Below, in pieces: positions 9,443-18,860 of a stretch of DNA of 19,464 bases. This DNA is from Monoraphidium neglectum (Eukaryota > Chlorophyta > Chlorophyceae > Sphaeropleales > Selenastraceae). The stretch spans positions 1-19,464 of the forward strand of contig NW_014012773.1 of NCBI RefSeq assembly GCF_000611645.1. The letters are read 5' to 3'. Under the pieces are notes generated by a model. The model saw nothing but the letters and a program-made list of their open reading frames with translations. It was not told the DNA's origin and ran no database searches. The position numbers were made by a program, and so were the translations under genes. Each line of letters starts with the position of its first letter. The stretch's first letter is position 1.

Positions 9443-10274
9443 GCAGGCCCCTTTGGCAGTAGAACAGTTGTTGCGAAGTTGGTGTCCTCTCTGCAAATTG
9501 TTTGCAGTTTTGTAACACGAGCAGGTGGTTCTCCCGGATGAGCGTGTGATTGCACTGGGCAACGCCTTGAGTTGAGTTAAAGCTTGAGTGCCTCAGGTTC
9601 AAACTAATGCGTCTGTCGATAGGCGCTGCTGCTTGTCACCAGCAGTGCGTGTACGAGATGGCGAGATGGCAGCGGCGGGCCCCCGCCCGTGCTTCGTGCA
9701 TCGCTCGTTCCGCTCGCATGGCAAGGCGGGCGCGTCGCCAGGACGCGGCCGCGGCCATGTCCACGTGCAGCAGCAGCAGCAGCTGCCGCACAGGCTTTGC
9801 ATGGTGTGTGTACGTGCAGCAAGGACGGATGTGGAGTGGCAAGCGGGCCGGGCGGGCCAGCTCAAGTGTGGATCTGTAGAAGAAATAACTCTAATCACAC
9901 CACCGGCTATTGGTGTTGAGTGGTGAGCCGGTACCCGTGGTCAGCTTATATCACAAGGCATCCCCACTCCTGTAACATACATGTGTGTGCAGAGGGGGTG
10001 GTGCTTGCCAAGTTGGGTGGTTCACTGGCAGGTCGCTCAGCCCTGACCATGAGATCACTAGCCAGGGAGTGTTCATATTACGCCCGACAGCCACCCCAGC
10101 GCAGCAAGACCGCCACTTAAATAGTACGACACTGCTTTACACCCCACAAGAACACTCGCCAGGCAACAAAGGCCTCGCAACGCTACAACCGGGAGGATCA
10201 CGGACGTCCCCTCGCGAGCTCCTGGCTCCTTCCCCTCCTGTGCTTAGACCCTAATTAACCCTCAGTGCCACGTA
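9443..10274. other. Intergenic: QNG1 3' end to upstream of duplicated-domain gene
   Basis: This 832-bp gap has no frame with recognisable protein features. It holds the TGTAA at 9511, a (CAG)5 run at 9768-9782 and, near 10115-10125, an AT-rich TTAAATAG about 150 nt before the next presumed ATG that might act as a TATA-like element. No tRNA or snRNA was recognised. Confidence 0.45.
9511..9515 (+). promoter_or_regulatory. TGTAA poly(A) signal, QNG1-like gene
   Basis: TGTAA occurs 68 nt past the stop codon in a locally T-rich stretch, an appropriate distance for green-algal 3'-end formation. Confidence 0.45.
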
Positions 10275-10558
10275 ATGCGCTGCCAGGCCACGCGCCGCCC
10301 GTTGGTGGCGGTGCCGGCGCGCGCGAGAGCTCCTGCGCGGCGTCCCGTGGCCCAAGTCATGGTGAGCGGGGTTGCCCCTTGCGGGTTCGTGCCAAGCTGG
10401 CTGCGCCATCCTCCACTTGTTCTGCGCAATTTCAAGCGCTGGCTGAAGCAGGCGCGGTGCACACACATGTACACGCACAATCGCAGGCCAAGCGCAAGCA
10501 GCAGCAACCGCGCGAGCGCAAGAAGAAGGGCGGCGGCAGCTTCGCGTCACAGCAGAGG

Positions 10559-10576
10559 CAGCAGCAGCAGCAGCAG
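10559..10576 (+). repeat. (CAG)6 in coding exon
   Basis: Six in-frame CAG codons give a Q6 tract within a Gln/Arg-rich segment of the presumed second exon. Confidence 0.8.
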
Positions 10577-10813
10577 GGCTGGCCATCACGTGGAGAGCAG
10601 GCACCCCGCGGCCGCGAGCTGGTGAGAAGTCGCCAGCTGCCTTGGATGCGTGCGCGCTGCAAGGAGGGGTGCTGTGCGCGCGTGCTGGCTATGCCTTATG
10701 GACGAAAATCCACCCCCCTGCCGCACGCACGCAGCTGCCGCCCACTGCTGACGGCTGGGCAAGCGGCCTCTCTCCTGCCCAGCAGCGCGCCTGGCTCGCC
10801 GACTGCTTTCGGC

Positions 10814-10839
10814 TGCGAATGACGGATGCGAATGACGGA
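10814..10839 (+). repeat. Exact 13-bp tandem duplication inside coding exon
   Basis: Two head-to-tail copies of TGCGAATGACGGA (10814-10826 and 10827-10839). The upstream frame (…LADCFRLRMTD) and the downstream frame (MTDDGTLDGM…) both look coding and meet in phase only if one copy is absent. Confidence 0.9.
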
Positions 10840-12279
10840 CGACGGCACCCTGGACGGCATGGTGCGGCACGCGGTGTTCAACGACGGATATTCGTGGCTC
10901 AAGCAGCACGTTGCCGAGCGCTTCCTCCTCTTCTGCAAGCTCGCGTACGCTGCCGGCGCGCTGCCGCCCGCTTGGGACTGGCGCGCGTTCCTGGCGGTCG
11001 CAGGGCCGCTGATCGCTGAGCCGATGTCCAAGCAGGACGCCCGGGAGCGCTGGGGCGGCGAGAACATCTTTGCGGGCGCGCTCGGGGGCCGCTCTCTGCG
11101 CTGGACGGCCGACACGATCTTTGGGTTCAACTACATGTTGGCGCAGCACGAGAATCTTGTCGAAAAGGAAGCGCGGCCAGAGTTCCGGCCACTGTTCGAG
11201 CAAATATTTAACCGCCTGCCGCAGCTGCTCGCGGCTGCCAGGTCAGCGGCTGATGGGGCAGACGCGTCCATGTTCGACGACGTCGGCGGCGTTGAGGCGT
11301 GGGCGCGGCTGCTGGAAGAAATGGAGGACCCTGCGGAGGCCCTGGGGCTCATTCAGGTGTGCGTCTGGCGGGGCGGGGTGGGGTGGAGAAATATCTGCAT
11401 CGCACGTTCCTAGAAGTGTTTTGCAACAGTTCGCAAGCTGACGCACATCTTTGATTTCAACACGTCAACATTGACAGAGCCAGCGGCGGGGCATGCTTTC
11501 TTGGGCTGCAGGACTCTTCCGACGAGGATGATGACGACAACCTCAGTGACTTGCCAGAGGTTGCCATGGTGCCGCAGCACCTGCCGCCCCCTGAACGCCA
11601 CCTGTGGCTGCTGGCGCCGTTTCGCCGCGTCCTCGCCCAGCTCTCCGCGGCGGCAGCCGCCGGTCGCATCGGCACGGGCGGCGGTCTTGAGGGAGAGCCG
11701 GAAATGCGCAGGAGGGGAAGGATGAATGAGATGGAGGAGGGGGAGGAGGATGACGAGGAGGAGGACGAGGAGGAGGAGGACGGCCTGTCGGATGATGTCT
11801 TTCTTTACAGCCCGTGGCAACTGAGTGCAGCACACGCGAGCACGCCCCGCCCCTTCAATGAGGCGGCAACCGCGAGCCTGCTTGCATACTGTAAGTGCGC
11901 AGTGGCCTCCGGCGCGTTGGGCAGCGGCGCCGCCACGTGGGACTGGCACGCATTTGCAGACCTCGCGGCCCAAATGTTGCCGCAGCGATTAGAAGAGGTG
12001 CCATTTCCAGTAGTGGACGGCGACGAGTTGGCGCTGCATGCATTAAAGCGCGACATAGAGCTTCCCATGATCTATGTTCTGACGTGGCATTGGGGCGAGG
12101 AGCGCCTCAAGGCGCGCCGCGATGGTGGCAACCCCCTCGACCTACTGCTTGCAACCCCACTGCCTGAGCTGCTTTTGCAGCCGCCGCCCGGCTTCTTTGA
12201 TGGCATAGGGGGGCCGGCGCCCTGGGCGGCGCTGCTGGCTGCGCTGCCTCAAGAAGAGGCGGCATGGTTTCAGGCATGA

Positions 12280-13313
12280 CCCTGCAGCCTTTTTGTTGTC
12301 AGTGTGCTGATGCTTGCTGTTGATTGAGATGCGTGTTTAGGGAACCAGGTAATGACCGTTGGCAAAGGGCTGTCGTGCGACAGTCAGGCGTATGCTGGAT
12401 CCTGGTACAGTAGAAAGCAGTATAGTGGTCAACGGGCAGGGGGCTGTGGGAGTGTGCAGGAAAGTCAGTCTTGTGGGCCCGCGCACCTTCTCCATTGAAA
12501 CTGACACCTCTGACGCGCGCCTCGTTTGCCATCTCGGGCAAACAGTTTTGCTGCCACCCATGCACCCAATGGTTTCGTCTTCTGACACCATCATCAGCAC
12601 CCCAATCACGGGCTATACTGGTGTGGCACACCCATGCAGCCGCCCTCTTTTATGCCGCCTGCTGGCTGGCTCAGATCATAATTAGCGGCTTCCGCGGGAC
12701 ATGGCTCTCTGCCAGACTCAAGGACTGCCTGAAATGAGAGATCAAGGCCCTGCTGAGGGGTTTGCAAACCAGTGCGAGTGCAAGTAGGACAGCTGAGGCT
12801 GAGCCACATCATGACAGGGGGTCAAACAGGTCACATGAGTGATAGCAAACGGCTGTTTTGGGGGCTGCTTTGCCTAGCATACTGTAGGTGGCCTGCAGGT
12901 TGCATAAGACACAAACATACACCTGGCGCAGGCATCCGTCTGTCAACCCTGGGTGCCGCTGCCCCCCCCCCTCAGCTGCAGCCGTCGGCTGCAGCTGAAG
13001 GGGGGGGGGGGGGCGGCAGCCCCCCACCCGGCGGACCCGGCCCCTTTTCACCACTGCCATCGTCGCCGCCACCGCTGCCACCGCCACCTCCACTGCTCTG
13101 CCCCTGCCTTGTGGTTTCCATGTTCCTTGCAGCAGTTCGAGTATTGGGTCCCAGCTTTCTGGCCAATTGAAAACAACACGGAGGCAGGCGACGCCCGATT
13201 GGCGGGCGGGGTTGTGGCCGCCTGCCTGCCACTGAATGCAACAGTGTTGGTGATGCGTTGCTGCGAGATCCCCTGTCGAGCGCACACAGAGTTCCTTTCT
13301 GTCCTGCCAGATA
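12280..13313. other. Intergenic: 1-kb gap before the reductase gene
   Basis: No frame on either strand shows a conserved domain. The stretch holds the 3' flank of the duplicated-domain gene (T-rich just after the stop), the C-run/G-run hairpin at 12962-13013, a CCGCCACC-rich pyrimidine stretch at 13050-13110, and the upstream region of the GhrA-type gene. No TGTAA signal was seen close to the stop at 12279. Confidence 0.5.
12962..13013. repeat. Long hairpin: C10 and G14 arms around a 12-bp perfect stem
   Basis: C10 (12962-12971), then TCAGCTGCAGCC, loop GTC (12984-12986), then GGCTGCAGCTGA, one unpaired A, and G14 (13000-13013). The inner stem is 12 bp without mismatch and the homopolymers extend it to about 22 bp. 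It is not in a gene I can identify. Confidence 0.85.
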
Positions 13314-14432
13314 ATGCTTAGACTGCGCGGCGCTTTGCCGCACCTCGCGCTGGTTCAGCGTCGCGCCGCCCGAGCAATGGCGACCGGCACGCAGCAAGCG
13401 AACAGGGACGTGCTGCTGTACACAGGCGAGCATGCGCAACGTGTAGTAGGCCCTGGCATGATCCACGCAGCCCAGATCATCGATCAATCCCATTCGCAGA
13501 GTGGTCCAACAAGGGGAAGTACAGGCAATTGCTGGAAGAGAGGGGTCTGCCGGTACTATATACGGATGAAGTCAAAGACTGGGACCGCATCGGCTTTGCA
13601 GTAGCGTGGAACCCGCCGCCGGGGCTCCTGGCGCAGGTGAGAGCGCCATTGCTGCAGACGCTGCGGCACGAGCAGGCGATACCTCATGCGTTGAGGTTGA
13701 ATGCACACACGCAAAGCGTTTAGCCGCTGCGAGAAGCCACACAGCGCACCTGCCTTGCCTGACTTGGATCACCTGCACTATGCCTGTCAGTGCCTGAATC
13801 TCAAGGCCGTGATGTCGCTGGGCGCCGGTGTTGACCACATTCTGCAGCCTGGTCAGGTGCGCTCACGCGGCGGCGGATTTTGAAGTCCACTGTCATGAAC
13901 TCCTTGGCATGGTAGCCATGGTTGTGCAGGCAACAGTTGAAACACTCACACACCCTCAATCGACTGGCAGACAAGGGGCCAGGTCGACAAGCCGCTTGTT
14001 GACGCACCCCCTCAGAGGGTGCGTGCAGCGATCTTTTACACAACCCAACGCCGCTTGCGCGCGGCTGTGCACCTCGCCCTTCCCATGTCACCCCCCGTCA
14101 ACGCCAGGTGCCGGCAAGCTTGCCCATTCTTCGCATCGTGAGCGCCCAGGAAAAAGTTTGTGTGGTGTAATGCTGCCTCGTGCCATTACGGATCATGTCT
14201 GTGCTCATCAAAGGCAGCGATTGTGCAAGCGGCCTCCGGCGCATGCTCGCGGCGCCGCTCCCCTTGTGTTGCCTGTGTGCTGCATCTTGCCGACCACCCT
14301 CCTTACTATCCAGCAGCTGTCCGCGGCGATCTGTCGGCCCCTGCAGCAGCCCCCCCTTTCCCTCCTCATACTCATGTACTCATGTTTACAGACTCGCTTC
14401 CTAAAAGTGGCTTTACTGATAGCAAACAAATG

Positions 14433-14468
<36 letters not shown>

Positions 14469-15349
14469 ACACACACGGTCTATGTTGACGATGTCCACAG
14501 GTTGACCCTCGCATGGCGGAGCGCATGGCCACCTGGGTGATCTGGGGAGTCATCAGCTGGCAGCGCAAGTTTGAGGATTACGGTCAGGCGCAGCGCACGC
14601 GCCGGTGGGACGTGGAGCTGGAGGGGCGCACCAACCTCGACAACTGCGACGTCAGAGTCGGGGTGCTAGGATTCGGTGGGTCGTGTTTTTTCTGCATGCA
14701 GCATCCTTGGCGGGTGCGCAGCTGGGGTTGGCTGACCATTGCGTGTAGCAGACTTTGCTCACGAGTGCACCGCCGGGATTCACCGACATACGCTTAGGGC
14801 GGGCCGTCAAAACGAAGCCCGCCGTGGTGTGGTTGCAACGGCCACACAATATTGTCGAGCTTGTACGAGCACTTGAAACGTCCTCAAGGGGGCTCATCCA
14901 GTGCACGCCCCTGCCTATTCTGGCACCACCCAGGGCTGATGGGCCGCGCGACGGCGGAGGCCCTGGCCGGCCTGGGCTACCAGGTGTCTGCCTGGAGCAG
15001 ATCCCCGCGGCAGCACGAGGTGAGGGAACCTGGTGGCACAACCGCGTGAGCTGTGACTCTCGGACCCAATTTGCTGTGTGTGTGATACCACGGTGTGCGG
15101 CAGCTCCCCGGCACTGTTCATGGCTGGGCAGAAGAGAGTGGCCATCGTTTTGCTCCAGTGACTGTGACTGCTCCTGTGCCTGCGTTTCGGCACTTGTGCA
15201 CCAGCACGGTCCGGATTTGCAAAGCACGACGTGCGCTCGACAGCGCACGCACACACGCACGCGCTCGCGTGCACACACACACGCACGCGCGCGCGTGCAC
15301 ACGCACACACATACTGACACACACTGACACACACACACACACACTGACA

Positions 15350-15401
<52 letters not shown>

Positions 15402-16630
15402 AGACCATCCGCTGCCACCATGGGGTGGCCAGCCTGCAAGAGTTTGTGGCGGGCTGCGACGTCCTGGTCTGCTTGCTGCCCCTGACACCAGACACAGAGG
15501 GTGGGCAGGCCGGCTGATTTCTTGTGTGTGGCTTACTGTGCACGTGTGGTTCCATCAGAGTGGGGCACAGGCGGTGCTAGGAAGGGTGTGTGGCCCTGAC
15601 TTGACGGCGTAGCCAACCCCCAGGTTTTGACCATCTCCACTCCAGCGGCCTCCTGCTGCCGGCACAGCTCCCCATCGCTGATATCACCAACCCTGTTTGC
15701 CTTCAACACCTCGGCCCCAAAGGCATCATCAACGCCGAGCTGCTGAGCTGGCTGCCCAGGGGCGCCGCCGTCATCAACGGCGCCAGGGGGCGCCACCTGG
15801 TGGAGCCTGACCTGCTGGGGGCACTGGACTCTGGGCAGGTGACGGCGCAAGTTGATGATTTTGGGGGCCATTGCTCATCACGTTGCAGCACGGCGCTTGG
15901 CTGTTGTCTAGGAGTGCTCTGGAGCTCCCCGGGCCCGGCAGAGGGTCTCGAGGGGAAGCCCATAGCGCATCCGTATTCATGCAGGCAGCACAGGCGTGCC
16001 CGGCTGGCGCTGTGGCATGAGTTATTCTTCCACGCAAGTCGCTGCATTGTGCGTCTCTGTTGTACGAACAGGTGGGCTTTGCCCTGCTGGACGTATTTGC
16101 AGTGGAGCCGCTGCCGCAGGACTCGCCGCTGTGGACGCACCCCCGCGTCAGGATGACGCCGCACGTCGCATCGATGACGACGCTCGAGGTGCGGGGGTGG
16201 GCGCAGAGGGAGTGGGTAGGGGTCGTGGTCGGGGCGGGGTCGGCATGGCCGTTCACGCGGGTCAGAAGGTGTGGCTGCACCTGTCGGGCAGCTGCATCCC
16301 AAATGGCGTCATGGAGTGTGTTGGGTGTGGTTCTTGACGCTGTGTGAGCCAACTGCGCTGCATGTTGAGCTGCTGGTTGCAGTTGCGGACTTTTCGCCAT
16401 GCGGCCTCACTTTACGCTTCGTTTGCGGGAATTGGCCTCTCATGACAGGCATATGGTAATTACAAATCATCTGCCAGCACTGATGCACCTGACGCATCCT
16501 GACCAGGCCCTTCAAACGACCGCCACGCACGCAGAGCGCTGCGAATCAGATCGCGGCCAACTACCACAGCTTGATGGCGGGCACGGGCCCCCTGTCGAAG
16601 AACTTGGTGGACCGCGCCGCTGGCTACTGA
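13314..16630 (+). CDS. GhrA-type glyoxylate/hydroxypyruvate reductase
   Basis: NAD(P)H-dependent D-2-hydroxyacid dehydrogenase reducing glyoxylate or hydroxypyruvate, relevant to photorespiratory carbon. Ten exons: 13314-13440, 13500-13636, 13791-13856, 14108-14137, 14501-14675, 14934-15019, 15404-15500, 15723-15838, 16072-16188 and 16535-16630 (stop), 348 aa, all phases closing. Signatures in order: [27 protein letters not shown]; the Rossmann GFGLMG (177-182); [24 protein letters not shown] with catalytic Arg261; [10 protein letters not shown] with Glu290; MTPHVAS with His309; and a C-terminal VDRAAGY. The pattern is closest to Escherichia coli GhrA (312 aa), not to plant peroxisomal HPR1. 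Residues 1-21 are Arg/Leu-rich without acids, a possible organelle presequence; a second ATG at 13377 (Met22) could give a cytosolic form. Introns 4 and 6 carry CA microsatellites. Exact substrate is inferred. Confidence 0.88.
14437..14464 (+). repeat. (AC)14 microsatellite in reductase intron 4
   Basis: A pure AC run followed by a few more interrupted units to about 14476, within intron 14138-14500. It ends about 36 nt before the CAG acceptor at 14498-14500. Confidence 0.9.
15240..15402 (+). repeat. CA/CG microsatellite filling the end of reductase intron 6
   Basis: A compound array: (CACG)-rich and (GC)n alternating DNA at 15240-15305, CTGACAC-interrupted CA units to 15353, then a pure CA run 15354-15400 that leads directly into the CAG acceptor at 15401-15403. 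The array occupies over 40 percent of the 384-bp intron. Confidence 0.9.
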
Positions 16631-16943
16631 ATGGCTTTGGGGCCGGCGATGCAACAATTTTGGGGATTGGTATGCAAATCGCACGCCCCTGTGGTGGGTG
16701 GCTGCTGGGGTGTGCATGAGCACCCATCTCCGGTATTCGAGCAAGATGCTGAGTTGCTTGCTGATCAACATGAGTGAACCGTCATTAATAAGTGGTCTGA
16801 TGTGCAATTCTTGTGTTCTTTGTACATCTTTCTTCTTTCAATTAAAATTTTGGGCTAGGTTGCATCACAGGACACGTGTAACACAACTTTCAAAAAGGAT
16901 CAGCACGTTCTCAGCCGACGCCAAGACACCGCCGCGGGTGCCC
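16631..16943. other. Convergent 3' spacer, reductase and CPBP protease genes
   Basis: This 313-bp stretch separates the stops of two convergent genes. It includes an AT-rich segment (16790-16860). A TGTAA at 16877-16881 is 247 nt past the reductase stop and may be its poly(A) signal, which would put the two 3' ends within about 70 bp. No coding segment was seen. Confidence 0.5.
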
Positions 16944-18302
16944 TCAGCCCGCCGCCGCCCTCTGCAGCGCCAGCCCCAGCGCGAGGCCGGTGGCGTTGTA
17001 GCCTGCGTGCAGCGCGACCGCCGGCCACACGCTCCCGGACGCCGTCGCCACCGCGCCGGCCGCGAGGCCGAGGACGCAAAACGGGAAGAACTGCTCCACG
17101 CTGAGGTGGATGAGCGCAAACAGTGCGCCCGACACGGCCGCGGCGTCGACGCTGCCGAAGCGCTGGCGCAGCGCGGTGAGTAGTAGGCCGCGGAAGAGCA
17201 GCTCCTCCATCACTGAGGTGACGCGGCGTAGTGGGGGTTGGCGGTTTGTGATGCAAACCGCACTTAGTTCTGCAACAGTGCCGACTTCTGATCATTGCGC
17301 AGGTCAGGAGCACCTAAGACAAGGGCCGCATGGGAGCACACTCTTTTAAACCAGCGACGGCCTCGGCGGCCGCCACAGCTGGAAAGGTTTGGCCCTGCAG
17401 GCTCGACACAGGGCGGCCTCACCTGCGGGCGCCAGCGCCGCGCTGGCCAGCAGCGTCGCGGCATCCTGCGAGGTTCCTGCAGCCGCAGCCGCGACCAGCC
17501 CGCCCACCAGGCCGCCCGCCGCGCCAGCGGCCGCGTCGGGCGCCAAGTCCCACGGCCAGACGCCCGTTCTGAGCGAGATCGCTGCTGACGTCAGCGCCCA
17601 GACCACCGGGCCCAGGCCCAGGCCTGCAAGCAAGAAGGGCGCGGAGGCGTCTTGGGAGCTCTTGCGTGCTGAGCGGCTGCTATTTTGAGCGCCCGCCGGG
17701 CCCTCAAAACACGATGCCGATGAATGGTTGCAACAGCTCCTTTCGCCGGGCCCTCATCCCCTCCCCTGCTGCCCCCGCGCACCGGCCGCCGCCCATTTGC
17801 CGCTCGGGGCCGCGACGCGGAACGTGGCCTTGAAGTCCCAACCCATGCGCCAGGCGTAGACCAGCGAGGGCAGGAAGAACGTGGCCAGCTGGAAGACAGC
17901 CAGCTTGATGGGGGCGTCAGCGCCGCTCGCCACGGCCTGACCGATCGGTGTAAAATCCACAAGCCATAAGAGCCCAAGGGCGGTGTAGCAGTACCAATTC
18001 ACGCCGTCGGAGAGGCCTGGTGTGGCCGCTGCCATTGCTGCAGGCTGCTGCTGCTGCTGCTGCTGCCCGGTGTTGGCATCATCGCCGCCACCAGTGTCGG
18101 GTCCACCATTGCTGCTGCTTCTGCAAGTGCCACTGCGTGTTTGTGTGCCTCTTTGGAACACTCTCCCCACAATGAGCGGGGTGCGAACCACAGGCAGTGC
18201 TTGACACCAGGGTTGAGACCAGCCTCGCCGCCGTGCTATGCCAACGGTGAGCACGGCTTCATGTGCTGCTCTCGTTGACAGGTGTGTTGCCAAGGGTGCC
18301 AT
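16944..18302 (-). CDS. CPBP family intramembrane metalloprotease (CAAX protease/Rce1-like)
   Basis: Membrane-embedded glutamic-type/metal-dependent protease of the CPBP (Abi/Rce1) family; plant members are mostly plastidial. Three exons on the minus strand: 18302-17783, 17623-17423 and 17212-16944 (stop), 329 aa. All three catalytic motifs are present: EELLFR (Glu243, Glu244, Arg248), FALIH (Phe272, His276) and HAGYN (His309, Asn313). Hydrophobic spans occur in exon 1 (GLLWLVDFTPIGQAV; FQLATFFLPSLVYAW), exon 2 (GPVVWALTSAAISL; AAGGLVGGLVAAAAA) and exon 3. The N-terminal ~100 residues are Arg/Ser/Thr-rich with a Q7 tract, consistent with a plastid transit peptide plus linker. The start could also be the ATG at 18311, three codons upstream. 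Substrate unknown; prenyl-CAAX processing should not be assumed for a plastid member. Confidence 0.85.
18045..18065 (-). repeat. (CAG)7 (polyQ) in CPBP protease exon 1
   Basis: Seven CTG units on the plus strand read as Q7 on the coding strand, in the low-complexity linker between the presumed transit peptide and the first membrane span. Confidence 0.85.
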
Positions 18303-18860
18303 ATGATGCAACTTACTGCTGCTAACAGACGGCTTTTGTAGCTGTATCCTAGAGAATTTGTATTACATCGTTCAGTGTGGGACTGGCGCAGCTGCTGCCC
18401 GGAGGACGCGAGGAACACCACTGTTACTATCGTGCAGCACCGTTCATATGGACGCCACTAGAACTCGTTTCATATTGCGCTCGATTGTGAGCGTGGTAGC
18501 ATAAAACCGAGTGATCTGTCCGCACCCGTTCGCGTGGTGCACCCGCCTCTTGAACCCTGCCCTGTACGGCGTGATCGGGATCGGCACCTCACAAGTCTGC
18601 GTGAACTCATAGGTGGGGGCGCCTCTATGCTGCCTGAGGGCGGCAGATCGATTGATGCGGGATCGGTTGCCACAAGGCACGGCGTTCTGGCGCGTGCATG
18701 CGTTGCCAACAGCGTTTGCTGCAGTCACGCGCACCTTTTCAAGGCCTCAAGCACACACAACTCATCCCTGACGGTCCATGCGCGCCTGCCTCACAGAGGA
18801 CGCCTCTGGTGACTGTCCCACAGCGCAGCGGCGGCGCGGCACCCCTGGTGCGGCGCAGCG
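18303..18860. promoter_or_regulatory. Divergent upstream region, CPBP protease and RAD23
   Basis: The two start codons face away from each other across 558 bp, so both promoters and 5' UTRs should lie here. A CATAAAACC near 18500 is weakly TATA-like. No frame has family resemblance and I recognise no RNA gene. Confidence 0.5.

Larger units (their letters stand above)
10275..12279 (+). pseudogene. Duplicated-domain green-algal protein, frame broken by 13-bp duplication
   Basis: I cannot name this family; it resembles, from memory only, a set of uncharacterised green-algal proteins with the pattern DCYRxRxDD...FCKLA...WDW.AFL...ENVFA..xGGRSLR. Model: exons 10275-10361, 10487-10621, 10735-11356 and 11512-12279 (stop). 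Exon 1 encodes an Arg/Ala/Pro-rich leader, exon 2 a Lys/Gln-rich segment with Q6, exon 3 the first domain (DCFRLRMTD, FCKLAYAAGALPPAWDWRAF, GGENIFAGALGGRSLRWTA), and exon 4 two acidic stretches (DSSDEDDDDN; EEDDEEEDEEEED) and a second domain copy (YCKCAVASGAL, WDWHAF, FFDGIGG). Exon 3 as read is out of frame because TGCGAATGACGGA is repeated at 10814-10839; with one copy the exon is 609 nt and all phases close (532 aa). It could be a true mutation, an assembly error, or a shorter gene starting near 10826. Exons 1 and 2 are the least certain. Confidence 0.6.

Noticed and set aside
12359..12685. Plus-strand frame of about 108 codons in the gap
   Set aside because: No recognisable domain, and the codon and composition pattern is unlike neighbouring exons. 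Kept as intergenic.
15240..15402. Possible CRISPR-like or satellite array
   Set aside because: Simple dinucleotide repeat without unique spacers, inside an intron of a eukaryotic gene.
14652..15517. Long frames on both strands over the CA array (Val/Cys-rich and His/Thr-rich)
   Set aside because: Microsatellite translation within a reductase intron; the true exons are in other frames.
18444..18812. Frames on both strands upstream of RAD23
   Set aside because: No family resemblance; they lie in the divergent promoter interval.
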